Shown: positions 24,501 to 37,080 of the stretch, piece after piece
Numbering within the stretch: the stretch's first letter is position 1
Layout of the letters: every line of letters starts with the position of its first letter
Source: Hippasteria phrygiana
Lineage: Eukaryota; Echinodermata; Asteroidea; Valvatida; Goniasteridae
NCBI GenBank assembly: GCA_037893225.1
Contig: JAZGUH010000379.1
Location: 439,001-503,000 of the forward strand
Length of the DNA stretch: 64,000 nt
Direction of reading: 5' to 3'
Position numbers and translations under genes: made by a program
Notes under the pieces: model-generated
Told to the model about the DNA's origin: nothing
What the model saw: only the letters and a program-made list of their open reading frames with translations
The model's database searches: none

Positions 24501-27500
24501 CCAGTATTTTGATGTGACTGGTTTTCTGGACGTCATTTCTTTGCAATGGAAGGAGATTGTGTTACCCAGGGTGAAACATCTAGCTGTTATAAATCGGTAA
24601 CATTTGTGTATTGTACGTGTATTCTTAAAGACGTCATGCAACTGTCTTTAATTTTATTAACAAGTGTGACATAAATGTACGTGTACATGTACAATGTTGC
24701 TCGCGTTGTACACTGCATGAGTTCGTTTTTCTCAAGAAAAATTTAACAAATTACAGAAAGTTCAAGTAGGATGTAAATCTAAAATTTAGCCTTCAGTTGC
24801 AATTATGCTAATTTTGACAAGTTCATGTACCTCTCCCCATGTTTAAATACAAACCTGAGTGTTTGTGTGTTGGGGATGTACAGTATTAGGAGATTTGTGG
24901 TAACACTAAGACTTAATTAAAATGGTAGAGTTAACATTTGGTGTGTCTTAGAACAACTGTATTCTTGCTGGGAAAATAAATGTTTGTACACAATAAAATG
25001 GTTTGGATTTTATTTAACCTGTAGCTTGACTTGTCTTGAAGCTGATCTTGTGACCAAATAGTGTTTGCAAAAAGAAATTGTTGTGCTACATAGACTAACG
25101 AATGTACAGGTACACAGAAATTTAATGTCAGGAGTTGGTAAATTACTGAAAATCTCAGAAAATCTCCTAAAAAAGATCTTCCCTTACATTTGTTGTTAAC
25201 AGGATTGTGGCATCGAGAGCCTGGTGGAGGAATTGTGTGTTAAACTGAAGCGTGTGAAGGAGGAACGTGACAGAGGGACCAAGGATGGAGTGGGTACCAG
25301 TGATGAGGAGACTTGTTCACTGATGAATCCAGGGACAAAGCTTACCCAGCATGAGAATCCGGAAGCACAAGCTGCCAAGTAAGAAAAACTCACTTTTTAG
25401 GTTTTCAAGGAATTTGTATTGGTTTTGAAGGACTTGTGTTTTGTGAGTGTTTGGAAGTATATTTCACAATCTGTCTGGATTATTTGTTAAGTGTATTTAA
25501 GAGAGGGGAAGATACATTGTACATGTATTTTGTATGTGATAAACAATTGAAATACTGGATATTGAGACCGTGGTTTTACCCATCATTTCATTATTTATTT
25601 TATTTAAATCATGTTTTTTGCACTCCTTTATTTTTAATGTCTGAACTCCAACAAATAACTATCAACAAATAATAAGTTGAGCCAGGAAATGCTGGTACAC
25701 TGCGTGATTCTGACACTTCTGATTTCATTTACAAATGTATGTTACTCTTGATTTGTTTTGATTTTGGTGGTGGTGTTTGTGAAGGGTCTTGTTGTGTGTG
25801 TTTTTTGTTTTGAGGTCATCTGTGATTCAAGATCAGAGCTTTGCATGTTGGAGTTTTGGTATCAGTTTGAGGGTATACCATGTCTAAGGACATACATGTA
25901 CAGTGGTTCTTAAGTTGAATCAGAGGTGCTCTCAACGTTACAACTAGTGTGCTGTAGTTTTTGTCATTGAGATCTCTTCAGCATTTCTTTGCAAAACCCT
26001 CTAGCCAGGTTTTTGTATTTCTGTCTCTTGTCAGGTATTACCAGGCTTTCCCGGCCCTCAGTGACAAGACTAACACCATGACCTCTGACCCCAAGCCACA
26101 CGGAGCCTGGGGTTCCAGTAAGAAATCTCCGTCTCCAGAAGGTCAGCCAGAGATGACTAAAAGAGATAGGAGAGTGACCAAGAGCATCTCTGCCTCCACC
26201 TCCAGAGGGAGTAGTTCCCCTACCAGGAAGCACCAACGAGCCAAGAGCCTGCCCAATAGTGTCAGTCATCGCGAGGATACCCTGATGTTCGTGGTCCCGA
26301 AGTATCAGTCCAAGAAAGGTATCGGGAGGAAACAGGTAGAGGGCAAGCATTCAGCTCCAAGGAGCATGGATAAAATGGGAAGAATTGGGGAGAGGGTTGG
26401 TGCTGTGACCATGCAGGTCAAAGTTCAGCCACTGCAGTATCAGTGGGAGATGAGGGAGAAGGCCAACGAGGTCTCAAATGTCAGTCTGAGCCAGAGTCCG
26501 GAATTTGAAGAGTTTGCTGAAGATGCTGTTGTAGATGAGAGGGAGATCAGCTGGTACACAGAGCCAGTCATCCCCGTCTTGGATCAGGGGAAGACACAGA
26601 GCAAGCTGCAAACGGTCTACCAATCAGGATCCAGCAGTCCGTACGTCAAGACACCAGCCAGTGATATCAGTTTGGAGGAAGCTGTTAACTCTTTGGCGGA
26701 GAGTCTCTGTCGGGATATATTTGATGATGACCAGCAGAATACAGGAGAGATTCCATTTAAGGAAGGCCCAGTACCAACCCGAGAGGTTTGTGGAGGCATC
26801 ACCAGTAGCCCATGCTTAGCTCAACAGGTCACTTCTATTCAAAGTCTTCTGGAAGGAGATTCTGCTGAGAGGGGAAGGCATGGAGATAAGCCAGACCTCT
26901 TGTCTTTGCTGGATTCCAGCAAGCCCGATCTGTATGCCAGTCGAGGAAGAAACACATCAGCTTTGCAGTCTATGCCATTACTAGTTGTTGACAGCCAAGC
27001 TAGTTTGAGCATGCTACGGGATCAGCCTGGGAAAAATATGGATTTTGAGGGCCCAACCCACCCTACTGTCATATCTACTTCATCAAGTCAAGAGCATCTA
27101 AAAGGCTATGCCACTGATTTAAAGGGAGCTTCTCATCCTCTAGCTTGTATCTGGGATCAGGTGCTTACAGCTCCCAGGGAGCCTTGGGAAAGATCTCCAC
27201 TCAAGATGAATGCATCTGGCTGGCAAGGTCAACAGGGATGCAGCATTGAACAAAGTTCTGAACAAGGTCAACAGAATTTGGCAAAAGTTGGTCATGTCCA
27301 GGATTTGCCAGAAGCCTTGAAGGTAATGGTGGATCATGACAAGGTAACCAGGTCTCCAGTGGGTTCACTTCGGGAGGAAGAGTCCCTCCTTCGTATCTGT
27401 TGCCCAACCCACAGCCATCACCAGTGCTCTGTGACCTCTGCTGTGATAAATCAGTTCCGCCCAGGCCATTTCCCATTTTCGGAAGAAGTGTTTTGTCCAG

Positions 27501-30500
27501 AAGCTCCACTACCAAGCCCCAATAGTGTGCTTTCCTGCAGTGACCCGGGAAGTCCTTTCTACTCTGAAAGTGAGCCAGACTCCCTTGCCAAAGGTATCAA
27601 GTCTGCTTACCATCTGGATGAATCAACCCCTACAGCTGACAACTCTCAACCTTTCGACCTTAATACTGCACTGTGGTCGACCTATGATGCTCAGCCACGA
27701 TATCCTCATCCACCCAAGATTGTCCGCTGGGAAGATGGATCCTTTGCCAGAGACGGAGGTTTGTGCAGACGCAAGAGTTCTTTTATAGAGGGTGGTGTGT
27801 ATGGCAGCCCATACAGCAGTCAGAACAACAGTCACTACAACAGCTGCAGCACAAGTCCCTGCGAAAGTGGCAGCTTAAGAGATCTGTGGAATCCTGCTGC
27901 TGTCCAGGAGGTTTCTGCTTTAGTAACATCGATGCAAGAGTTGATCAGCCCAGAGTCCACATCCATTGGTTGGAATTTAGAGAGCAGATCGAGTGATGCA
28001 TCGGCAAAGAGAGGCACTGCAACACCAGAGCAGGTACTGGAGTCATCTCAGCAGGATGAGCAGAGTCTGATTGAGGATAGCCTGATGGATAGTCCCGTCT
28101 TCATCTGCTCACGGAGCTCCTCCCGGTTTGAGTTTGCCCGCAGTGTCAGTGATCTAGATGGAAGTCTGAGTCCTGCTAGTCCAGCCGGTACAGAAACAGA
28201 TGAAATGGTGTCAGAGGCAGAACTGCTTGAAGAAGCTTTGAAGGACATAGGAGATACAGAAGAAATACAAGAGTGCAATAAAAAAGGGATGCTTAACAAA
28301 CTAGATACCAAAGATGAAGAATGGAGTGATTCTCTCAAGCATAGTTTCCCAACTGATGGGAGCTCGCAGGAGCTAACGCCTTCCTGGTTAACGCCTCCTC
28401 AGCAAGATGGTGCCACTGGCTTTACAGATGATCTCTGTTCTGAGAAGAGTCAGGGGGCACTCAGCTTAACAGGAATTGTGCCAACCATTAGCAAACCAGA
28501 GGCCATCCGAAGAGGCAAGCCCCCCTTTGACCTTGCTGTGGGAGGTTCCAGTCCGATGCGTCAGAAGGTTGATCCGGGAGATGGCAGCCTGGCCATGGAT
28601 GAACTCCTCATCTCACCTAAGACTCATTTCCGGCCCATCCATGAGACGATTTCTCCTGATGATTCTTCAGGGGATGAAGTCGTTGATGGATCAAGAGTCT
28701 TGGACTCTCCTCATCCGGGGAGTGTTGGTGAGTTTCCCATCAGTAAAGCAGTCGGCAGTGCCCCCTGTAATTCTCCATCTTCTGATCAATGGCCGAGTTC
28801 CAAACCAATATCTCTTGCTGTTGATCCTATCAGTTTCCACACTGGCAGTCCCAATGGTATTAAAGTTAGTGTCAGAAGTGACTGTCAACCAGATGGTGGA
28901 TCACAGGACAAAGATCAGACTACAACTTTCAACCGCCTTCAGAGTGCACATCCAGTGACCTATGAGAATTTACCGTGGATTGCTGGACAGCACTGTGAGC
29001 CGCAGATTTGGGCTGATGGTGACAGGGGTCACGGAGAAGCACCATATGGGATCGAATTAGATCCCATGATGCACCTGGATTACGAAAGCCAGGTCAGTAT
29101 TACTCTTTCAATACAACTTTAAAGTATCAATTTTGATTTATTTAGAAACACCCACAGTTTAAAGGAATAATACCATAACTTTTTTTTTTTTTTTTTTGTA
29201 AACTAACCATATAGCTATTATTATATAGTCCATAATAAAAGTTACATTACTGAGAGACCAATTTACAGTCTGCTATAGAAACTGCTATAGAAAAATCAGT
29301 ACAATTTTCCTTGCATCAGAAATGTTAAATCCTTTAAAAAAGAAAGTCATGTTTAAACCTAAAGAAGTTTTTACATCCTTCTTCAGTTTTGCTTTCATAT
29401 TTGAGAAGAATGGAAGCTATTTACAAATGAAACTTGAATATTTCACATGAATATTTCTCTTCATCTACCTGAAAACAGTTAGATTAATCTTCACAAAATT
29501 TCTTTTCTAGACAAATAAGACTGGTGAATTTTGTTTTTCAATAGATGTTTGCATTTGAAGATGAAGCCTTCCTTAAAGGAGAGGGGCTTGCTGATGCAGG
29601 AGGCGGTATGCAAAGGCCGCTGTACTCATCCGAGCTCGAGGAGATGTGGCTCGGTGAGGCAGCCAATGATACACAGCAGGGCAGACCACCGTGGAGAAAA
29701 CACAGACGGAAAATAGGTACGTGCCTGCACCTGACCCTCACTTTCTTGCCATATTTGCATGTCACGTGAGACATTTCACAGGCAATCAGTTCCAGGCAAT
29801 CTCCAAGAAGAAAAACACATTCACACTTAAATTTCACTTCTTGAGGGTGGTAGGGCTGGCAACCTAAAATGTAGCCAACCCCACCACCTCTGTTGTAGCC
29901 CTTTACCTAGAGTGGCTTTTAGCCTTGTATTGGGCATCTTCCATAAACAAAATTAGCCTGCAGTGCTGTTAGTTGCCTCCTTGTTGCTTGTGAAAATTGC
30001 CTTGTATGATAATGCCGACTTGGATCTGACGTTTTGTTATAGTTTTCAAGTTTTGTCTTTGGTTTTGTCAAGGTCCTCGCAAGAAGCCGTGTAGTTTCTT
30101 CCTGGAGGGAAAGTGTCGTCGGATGGATTGTCCTTTTGCACACGATGTCAGCAACATCACCTGTCGATTCTGGGAGGAGGGGCAGTGTCTGAAAGGAGAG
30201 GAGTGTCCATTTATGCATAGCTATCCAAGGTAATGCAGCATTGACCATTCATTATCAGTCAGTGATTTGGCCAGTTCAACTTGCGCACATGGTGATCAGG
30301 GCCCAATTTCATGGCTCTGCTTACCCGCTTACTGTAGCAGAAAATTCTGTACTTACGGCAAGCGTATTTCATGCATTAGCGGGGAATTTTGGCTTCTGAG
30401 CATGCGTACATCCCGTAACTAAGGATTGTGTGCTTACAGGCTTAGCGCAGAATTTTTAGCGCAAAATGGTGATCGTAAGCGCGGAAAGTTGTTGTTAGCA

Positions 30501-32089
30501 GAGCCATGAAATTGGGCCCGGGTAACACAAAATGAGTGGAAAGTAGCAAAAGCTAGAAATTGAGACTATGGTGTTTCCAGAAAGTACAGGTTAGAAGCTT
30601 TAATATGGGACCTGTTCCCACAAAATGGGCATAAAGTAGCAACATTTGAAAATCAAGATTGTGGTATTTCCTGAAAGTACAGATTAAAAGCTTTAATTTG
30701 ATATACATGTATTGTGTGTTGTGGTATCTCGTTCCTAGCCCCTGATACAACCTTTTAAAATTATCAGTCTTGACCCCTTGCTTTGAGAAAATGAAACTCA
30801 AAGTTTGTGATCCCCAAAAAATATTTCCTGAAGAGAGATTAAGTTTAAAATCTTTGGCATATGATAGAATAGAGTTTTTCAAATATACAGTTAAAATCCC
30901 AGAATTTACTTTAGTGAAAAATTGTTGTTTCTGCTTGTAACTCAGAAAGCCATAGTGCGACTTTAATCTCATTTTATGGTGGCAGGTCACATGTTATACA
31001 TTGTGTACTGCTGTTGCTCACTTCTAATTCACACTACAACCTTTTGAAGTTGTTATGAACCGTTGTTTGGAGAAAACGAGGCTGAGGGTCAGTGAACTGT
31101 GCAAACTGTACTGTTAGTGAAACAAAAATCACTGCAACACAAGATTTCCAGTTTGAATTTTGGAAATAATGCTGTCCTTCATGTATTCATGTCGTAAAAT
31201 TGTTATTGCATGGCCTTTTTAACCCCTTGCGTACGGATGACGAAAAAAACAGTGGCACAAGGCCGGATGACGCCATTTGCCGCTATTTGTGCAGTTTCAA
31301 TCCATTGTTGGATTATTGTGTATGTTACGCTTGACTGCACAAGCACATTGTGTCCGTTTCACTTGGCTGCAAAAGCCGGCGCGACACCCTGGCGCCTCCT
31401 GTAAGTAACCGTACTCAAGGGTTAATCCTGTGAAAACAACGGCAACAAAACGTCTGAGTGTTTTACATGTTTTTCTTTTCCAAACAGTGAAGTGCATTCT
31501 TCAGCTGACAGACTTTCTCCTGTGGCCAAGTATGGCCACACCACCGAAGTCTTAAGAAGAAACAGAAACAGAGATGAAGATGAAGGAGCAAGGCAGCCTC
31601 AAGCGGAGGTTAGTAAGGTATGGATTTGTCATCATTGGGTTGGAGGAGCTCTGATAAGAAATTTGTCATTTTCTAAGGTCCAAACTGCTGTCAGTATGTG
31701 ACAACAGCAATACAAAACTATGTACATAGCTGACTCGAAAACTATGCTTTTCAAAAGACTGGTAAGCCAGTAGAATGACCACAGGTGTGCTTCTAAGTGT
31801 AGATGTGATTCTGGAAACCAGACATTGGCCTCGCCTATCCATTCACCCTGGATACAGTTTGATTATAAGTGGCAGTCCATGTCAAACTTGATTATTTGCA
31901 GTCCTTTCCAGATCACCCAATAACTTTTTCTGTTTCTTTCTTTGAATGTTTTAGGACATTCCTGCTCCAGGGGGTGCTATACCCTTTTCCAGACGGAGTC
32001 GCATATCTGTCAAGTTGGGCCATCCATCGGATGCCAGCCCCAATCACGCTAGGTCTCTTCCAATTCGTATCCGCTCAAAACCAAGGTGA
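18573..32089 (+). CDS. CCCH zinc-finger protein with N-terminal CCDC43-like domain, 7 exons
   Basis: Exons 18573-18839, 25203-25378, 26035-29092, 29545-29716, 30073-30229, 31488-31608, 31955-32089; phases join to 1361 aa. Residues 1-30 (SWLGQELETRGID, YTRYILSILQQE) resemble the PWI-like start of CCDC43. Residues 90-125 are a charged helix. Exon 3 (149-1167) is one 3058-bp exon encoding a Ser/Pro-rich disordered region beginning YYQAFPALSD. Two CCCH fingers follow: C1231-x7-C1239-x4-C1244-x3-H1248 and C1255-x7-C1263-x5-C1269-x3-H1273, then a basic tail. CCCH pairs usually bind RNA, so an RNA-binding role is inferred. I cannot name an orthologue. The exon 6 donor could also be 9 nt further on (adds VSK). 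The start is the first ATG giving the conserved domain; upstream exons are possible. Intron 1 (6.4 kb) is filled with transposons. Confidence 0.85.
18984..19075 (+). mobile_element. tRNA-derived SINE head
   Basis: Pol III A box TAGCTCAGTTGG (18992-19003) and B box GGTTCAAACCC (19035-19045) at tRNA-like spacing. The acceptor-stem ends do not pair, so it is a SINE remnant and not a functional tRNA gene. It lies in intron 1 of the CCCH gene. Confidence 0.65.
19785..21064. mobile_element. Tigger/pogo-like element, TA-flanked, non-coding
   Basis: CAGTCGACTCTCG at the left and its exact reverse complement at the right, bounded by TA. About 1280 bp with subterminal repeats of TCGTATTATCCGGG type. 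No transposase frame survives. Confidence 0.8.
21551..21994. mobile_element. GTGACCCGC-ended MITE, copy 1
   Basis: Terminal repeat GTGACCCGCTCCAGAAAAAG with the complementary end at 21994, flanked by ATTT on both sides. Related to 34866-35286 and 56399-56830. Confidence 0.85.
22061..22230. mobile_element. small TIR element
   Basis: Ends ATTGACCTATCGC and GCGATAGGTCAAT are exact complements, 170 bp apart. Non-coding. Confidence 0.65.
22566..22589. repeat. ACATGT microsatellite
   Basis: Four tandem copies. Short runs of the same palindromic hexamer recur elsewhere, for example 34011-34035. Confidence 0.8.
30299..30519. mobile_element. GGGCCCAATTTC-ended MITE
   Basis: Ends GGGCCCAATTTCATGGCTCT and the exact complement, 221 bp, in intron 5 of the CCCH gene about 70 bp after the exon. 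Decayed relatives with GCTTAGC-type interiors lie near 23360-23610 and 32285-32475. Confidence 0.8.
30531..30700. repeat. imperfect tandem duplication, about 94-bp period
   Basis: Two copies containing AAAGTAGCAA, then TTTCC(A/T)GAAAGTACAG and AAAGCTTTAAT. A more decayed third copy may follow. Intronic. Confidence 0.55.
31219..31425. mobile_element. TTAA-flanked MITE, CCCTTG family
   Basis: TTAA-CCCCTTGCGTACGG at the left and CCGTACTCAAGGG-TTAA at the right, 207 bp. It sits about 60 bp upstream of exon 6 of the CCCH gene. Confidence 0.8.
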
Positions 32090-32553
32090 CGTTGGCCTCC
32101 CGTTTAGATTTTTTTGTAGTGTCTTTGTTTTTTTGGTTTTTTGTGGGTAGGGATGCGAAAATAATCGTTACTGGGTTGTCCTTAATTCATATTAACTGAT
32201 GAGACGTATCTGTGAAATATTGTCACATTGTTCTATTATTCACATCTCTACTCACATTGTCAACAATAACTAAAAACTTAATTTCCTAACTCTGCTTACA
32301 GTAAGCGAGGAATTACTGCTAATTGTAGCAGAAATTCTGCGCTAATAGCTAGCATGTTTCACACGTTGGTATTGGATTCTGTGCTTATGGGGTGAGCATA
32401 GAATTTCTTTGCTAGCTCAGTTAGGGCAGAATTGCAGGCCGTGAAGACAGAATCCAGCATTATGAAATAGGGTCGATGTCTCAAGACAACAAACTAGATT
32501 TAATGTGTGCTGTATTTAAAAATGTACTGTAAAAGTTCATAAATTTTCAAGTT

Positions 32554-32559
32554 AATAAA
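32554..32559 (+). other. candidate polyadenylation signal of the CCCH gene
   Basis: AATAAA 465 bp after the stop codon, followed by an A-run. Position is plausible; no transcript evidence. Confidence 0.3.
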
Positions 32560-32935
32560 AAAAAAGTAATTTGTGTCTAGGAATTTCACTGTTGCATAAC
32601 TGTACGTAACTCTGCAACGTAAAGTGCTTAAAAATGAGAACAATTACTGTGGCATCTTTAAAAAAAGAAAAGAAATTTGCATTCATTGTTAAGATGCTTC
32701 TTAAGAAAAATAGCAAATATTGGGGGCATAATGTAGTATCTGCATTGTGCATCAATCTAAAAATATAGAAAAGGTGTTTTTTCCAAAACAAACCCTTGTG
32801 GTTTGTTGATTTAAAAAGAAACTTGTTCCCTCTTGTCACATATGTGTACATTACAGTACATGTACACTGTGGGAATGCGAGTACATGTACATTGAGTTTC
32901 TGTGGAGACTACAATGATTTAAACATGCAATTGAC

Positions 32936-33159
32936 AGGGGTGTTGTCGAGTCCATTACAAGTCCATCACAAGTCCCTGCAAGTCCATCACAAGCCCTCCA
33001 GTCCTAATTCCAATCACAAGCTATTCAAATGAGCTTTGACAAAGGCATTCCTTTGTCATTGTTCATCCAGTTACTTGTGACCGGCTTTATGAAAGGACTT
33101 CTGACTGGACTCACGAAAGGACTTGTGAAAGGACTTGCAGGGACTCACTACAACTCTGG
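32936..33159. mobile_element. inverted-repeat element
   Basis: Left CAGGGGTGTTGTCGAGTCC pairs with right GGACTCACTACAACTCTGG with few mismatches. Internal AAGTCC and GGACTT repeats extend the pairing. About 224 bp, non-coding. Confidence 0.65.
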
Positions 33160-34865
33160 TAATTGAAACCTAATATGAGTAATGCTGCTTTCCTCACATA
33201 TAGTCACAGTTTTACTGTAAAAATAGTTTGACCAGTGGACACAATTTTTAACACTTGGTCAACGTTAGGAGATTATGGTTTACCTTCAGGAATACATGTA
33301 TTCCCAATCCATCATTGCTTAGCAAGATATCCCATAATATGTAATGCATGGCTTTAATTCCCAGTGTGCAAGTTGTGTGGAATGATTCTGGTACTTTGGT
33401 ACATGTCTGTATAGTTTGTAAATGTGCTATAAGAAAAAAATATATGGTTGTCGTTGAATACTGTTGGGTTTGTTAGTTGGAGCACACAACATACATTAAC
33501 GTGATTTGTTTGATCGGTACAAATCCGTACCTTTTATTTTGTCAATTTGTTTAAAATTGACACTAGTTACTGGGATTGCTGTTGATTGCCAATATTATAC
33601 AAATCCAACTGTCCATTCAAGCAGATTGGACATCCAAGACCCACAGAGGGCTCCCTTCATAGCAACCAAAATAAAATTGGTCAGAGTATGAGGTTATTAC
33701 TGAGGGTTGAACATTTGTTCTGTATATATGTTCAACCTGCCCATAAATAAATAAATGTTAGTGATATTATATTCCAAATTTTCTCTGGGTATTGTGGAGG
33801 GTATAAGTGAAAAGAAATTGTGAAAATATATCTGAAATATATTTCGGAATTTGGGTGTTCAATGGGTGTGTGCTTACATACAAAGGTGTATACAAATTCA
33901 TATATATTTAGAAATGTAAAAAAGTAGTTGGCGCCATGGAAAAGAGATTCCTAGGACACGGGAATTGCTGGGAAAAAAATATGTTGAGGAAAAAATAGCT
34001 AAAGTGATCTACATGTACATGTACATGTACATGTAGAAAAGAATGTGATGAATCCTTTAAAGTATAAACTGTCTGTATTTTTTTTAAATTGAATTTTCCT
34101 GTTGAAAAATAAAAATTGAATGTGTGCCACACCCCTGATTTAGATGTGAATGAAAAGTCGAAGGATAAGCCACATTTGTTTCAATATCCATTAAATAAAA
34201 AAAAAAACGACTTGTGGTTATATAATAGTTGTGACTAGTAGAAATAGAATACATGTATGTGACCTTTAAAAAAAAAAAAGTATAAAAAAAATTTCCTAAC
34301 TGATTTGTTGCTGAAACACTGGTTGCTTTCTGCTGGTAGTGTCTTCAGCATGTTTAGCGTTGCTTATGATGCACGTATATTTTTGATACAGTAGGTGGGG
34401 AGTAAGCTTGGAGATTAAGTGATCGTGGCATGTGGGGCACAGATACGCTACATTATTCCATGTTCCATTCACGCTTGTGGGATACCTAATAATAAATGAA
34501 ATTTTTTAGTGATAATTGCTGTAATGGTTGCAAGGTTTTAATCGGGATGGCTTTTAGGGGAGATTTTTGCAGAGCTTAGAAATCAAGTATTTTTGTATGT
34601 TTCCTGCTGTAAGGTTGGGCTGGATTTCATTTAGATTTCTATGGTAATGTATCATCTAGCTTGGCAGCCAGATGGATAGTTTTACCCTGATTGCTACATG
34701 TATGCAGTACATGTAGCTGTTGTGGGCTTTGGGGTGGGTTTCGGGCTACCATGACAATTTCCATGGTATTTTACGTGTACATGTACGGTAAAATGTAGCT
34801 TGGACACTACTGTGCTAAAATGTAAATGTAAATATGTAAATGCACAAACTGGAGATTTAACAAAT

Positions 34866-35286
34866 GTGACCCGCTCTACAAAAAAGGGTATTATGTCGCA
34901 CTATGAAAACACACACAGGGCTGTTCTATGTGAAGCGGATGAAAACAATTCTTCACATAAGTGATTTTTTTGGGGGGGTTTGTTGGCTTCTATTCTAACT
35001 GTATTTCATAATTTATTATTATTGATAAATAAAGATGAAAAAATAAATGTTGATAGAAATTACTTCCATCTCATTTCTTTAAACTTTTGTGTTTAAAGAG
35101 CTACATTGTACATCTCTAAATGCACTTCCGTTAAATTGGAAAATATGAGTATACAAATGTCAAGAACACAAAATGCCACAGGGGTCAAACCTACACCAAA
35201 TTAAAACTTAGGATGTGATACATTCAACTATGTATATCATTTTTCAAATTTTGCGACATAATACCCATTTTTGTAGAGCCGGTCAC
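34866..35286. mobile_element. GTGACCCGC-ended MITE, copy 2
   Basis: Ends GTGACCCGCTCTACAAAAAA and the complement. Flanks AAAT and AATA are an imperfect duplication. Confidence 0.82.
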
Positions 35287-35520
35287 AATATATATTGACA
35301 CGAATGAAAACTGATGGAAAAGGCTGTTCTCTAAGATTTAGAACATTATAAATGGCCGTTCATATTTCACTGGATGTTTACGCAGTTGTGGGCTTTAGTT
35401 TTCATAAGAGAAATGTTTTAGATCAAGGGGTGGGGGGGGGGCTGATAACAGAGAATAAATATTGCAGGCATGTAATAGTCAAGTTTGGGAAAGGGATGGG
35501 TCGTTACACAATTTAACATT

Positions 35521-35636
35521 GGACTAAGTCGTGAGGACAAAAAGGAGGGTATAACAAAGGGAACAATACTGTCCTCACAAATTTTCTTTTGTCTGGAAGG
35601 TGTCCTCACGAATAAACGTGTGCTTAGTCTATGGGG
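35521..35636. repeat. short inverted repeat with GTGAGGAC motif
   Basis: GGACTAAGTCGTGAGGAC near the left end and the complementary GTCCTCACG plus CTTAGTCTATGG at the right. A related arrangement lies at 22660-22731. Confidence 0.45.
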
Positions 35637-36893
35637 ATGTACAAGTGGATATACATGTAGACCAACAAAATTGATATTTTAAGGGGGTGCCTTCAGGCAA
35701 ATACAAACTACGTGTATATGTTGACCTGGGGTCCTTGTGGATTTTTCGTGGATTTTTCGTGGATTTCATGGATTTTTCACTTTGCCAATCTCACCCCTGA
35801 AAATAAGACCCATACATGTTGTAGTTCCTACATGTATATGGTGTGCACGGATGTGTGCATCTCACCAGATGTCATCTTAGGATTGTAATGTCAACTGACG
35901 TGCTCTATTGACAAGAGAGTAGGGCTTGAACCCGGAATATCCACTCCAGACTGGCACTCTGACTGAACAATCCTGTCCTAACTTGGTGGTTTTCAATATT
36001 TGTTCATGCAAAGTGTTCAAATGCCTGTATTAAATAATATTCCATATGTCATAAAACGGGAAGATACACGGAAGTAACAAATACTCGATTGGATACCTTT
36101 TATTTTTAAGCAGACCTATGATTTTATATAAAATGGAGTGAGAAACAGTTATACATAAACGTACTAATGCAGTCCTGGGTATCCAAACCTAGTTGTTTAC
36201 CCATACAGGGCCCCAGCATTATGACATGCCGTAGACTCCATCTTGATTGGCGAGGTCTGAGTATCCTATTATGTCCCTCTGTCAGTTTGGTTCTGCTTGG
36301 AAGAGAACTTCAAGGTTGTACTTGAGGCTGATGTAAATTAGCATAATTACACTCTTAAAAGAAACAATGAAACGTAAGGGGTTTTGCAGAGGTCATTAAT
36401 ATTTTTATCAGAATATGTATTGTACAAGTAGCATACCAGAAAATTTACTTGGACAGCATAGACTTTGTAATATGATAAACTAACACCTGTGGCAGATTTG
36501 TTAGTTACTGTGTTGTGATTTGAGTTGAAGTGTTATTTGTTCAATCACTTAATTACCTATTGTACTTCATTGCCCTGATTTTCTTTGATTAGTTGTTGAC
36601 TAATTGAAAAATATGTATGAGAAATTTACCAGCGAAACAAAAAAAACCAAAGTGGTTAATGAAAATGTAAAAAAGTAAAATTCCGGTCATTAGGTATTTC
36701 CCTGTTATGTTTTGTAAGGATGGTGTTTTTTTATCAACAAAGGGCAGATGAAAAGTGTTAAATTGTCTTGTACAAAAGTGAGTTTTGTCAAAACAATAGA
36801 GGTTGTATGTACATTTAGTATGTGTATGTATACATTTTATATGTACATATACATGTGTACCTACATGTATGTGTACATTTATCCCAATTTATA

Positions 36894-37080
36894 TGGGTTG
36901 GGTTGGGTTGGGTTGGGTTGGGTTGGGTTGGGTTGGGTTGGGTTGGGTTGGGTTGGGTTGGGTTGGGTTGGGTTGGGTTGGGTTGGGTTGGGTTGGGTTG
37001 GGTTGGGTTGGGTTGGGTTGGGTTGGGTTGGGTTGGGTTGGGTTGGGTTGGGTTGGGTTGGGTTGGGTTGGGTTGGGTTG
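36894..37080. repeat. GGGTT pentamer satellite, 187 bp
   Basis: About 37 uninterrupted GGGTT units. Every frame through it is open (WVGLG or NPTQP repeats) only because the repeat has no stop codon, so it is not a gene. The G-rich strand could form quadruplexes. Confidence 0.97.

Noticed and set aside
30553..30990. 145-codon minus-strand frame
   Set aside because: Coincides with an imperfect tandem duplication in an intron and shows no protein-like motif.
35893..35995. Minus-strand tRNA-like B box (GGGTTCAAGCCC)
   Set aside because: No matching A box or cloverleaf could be drawn.
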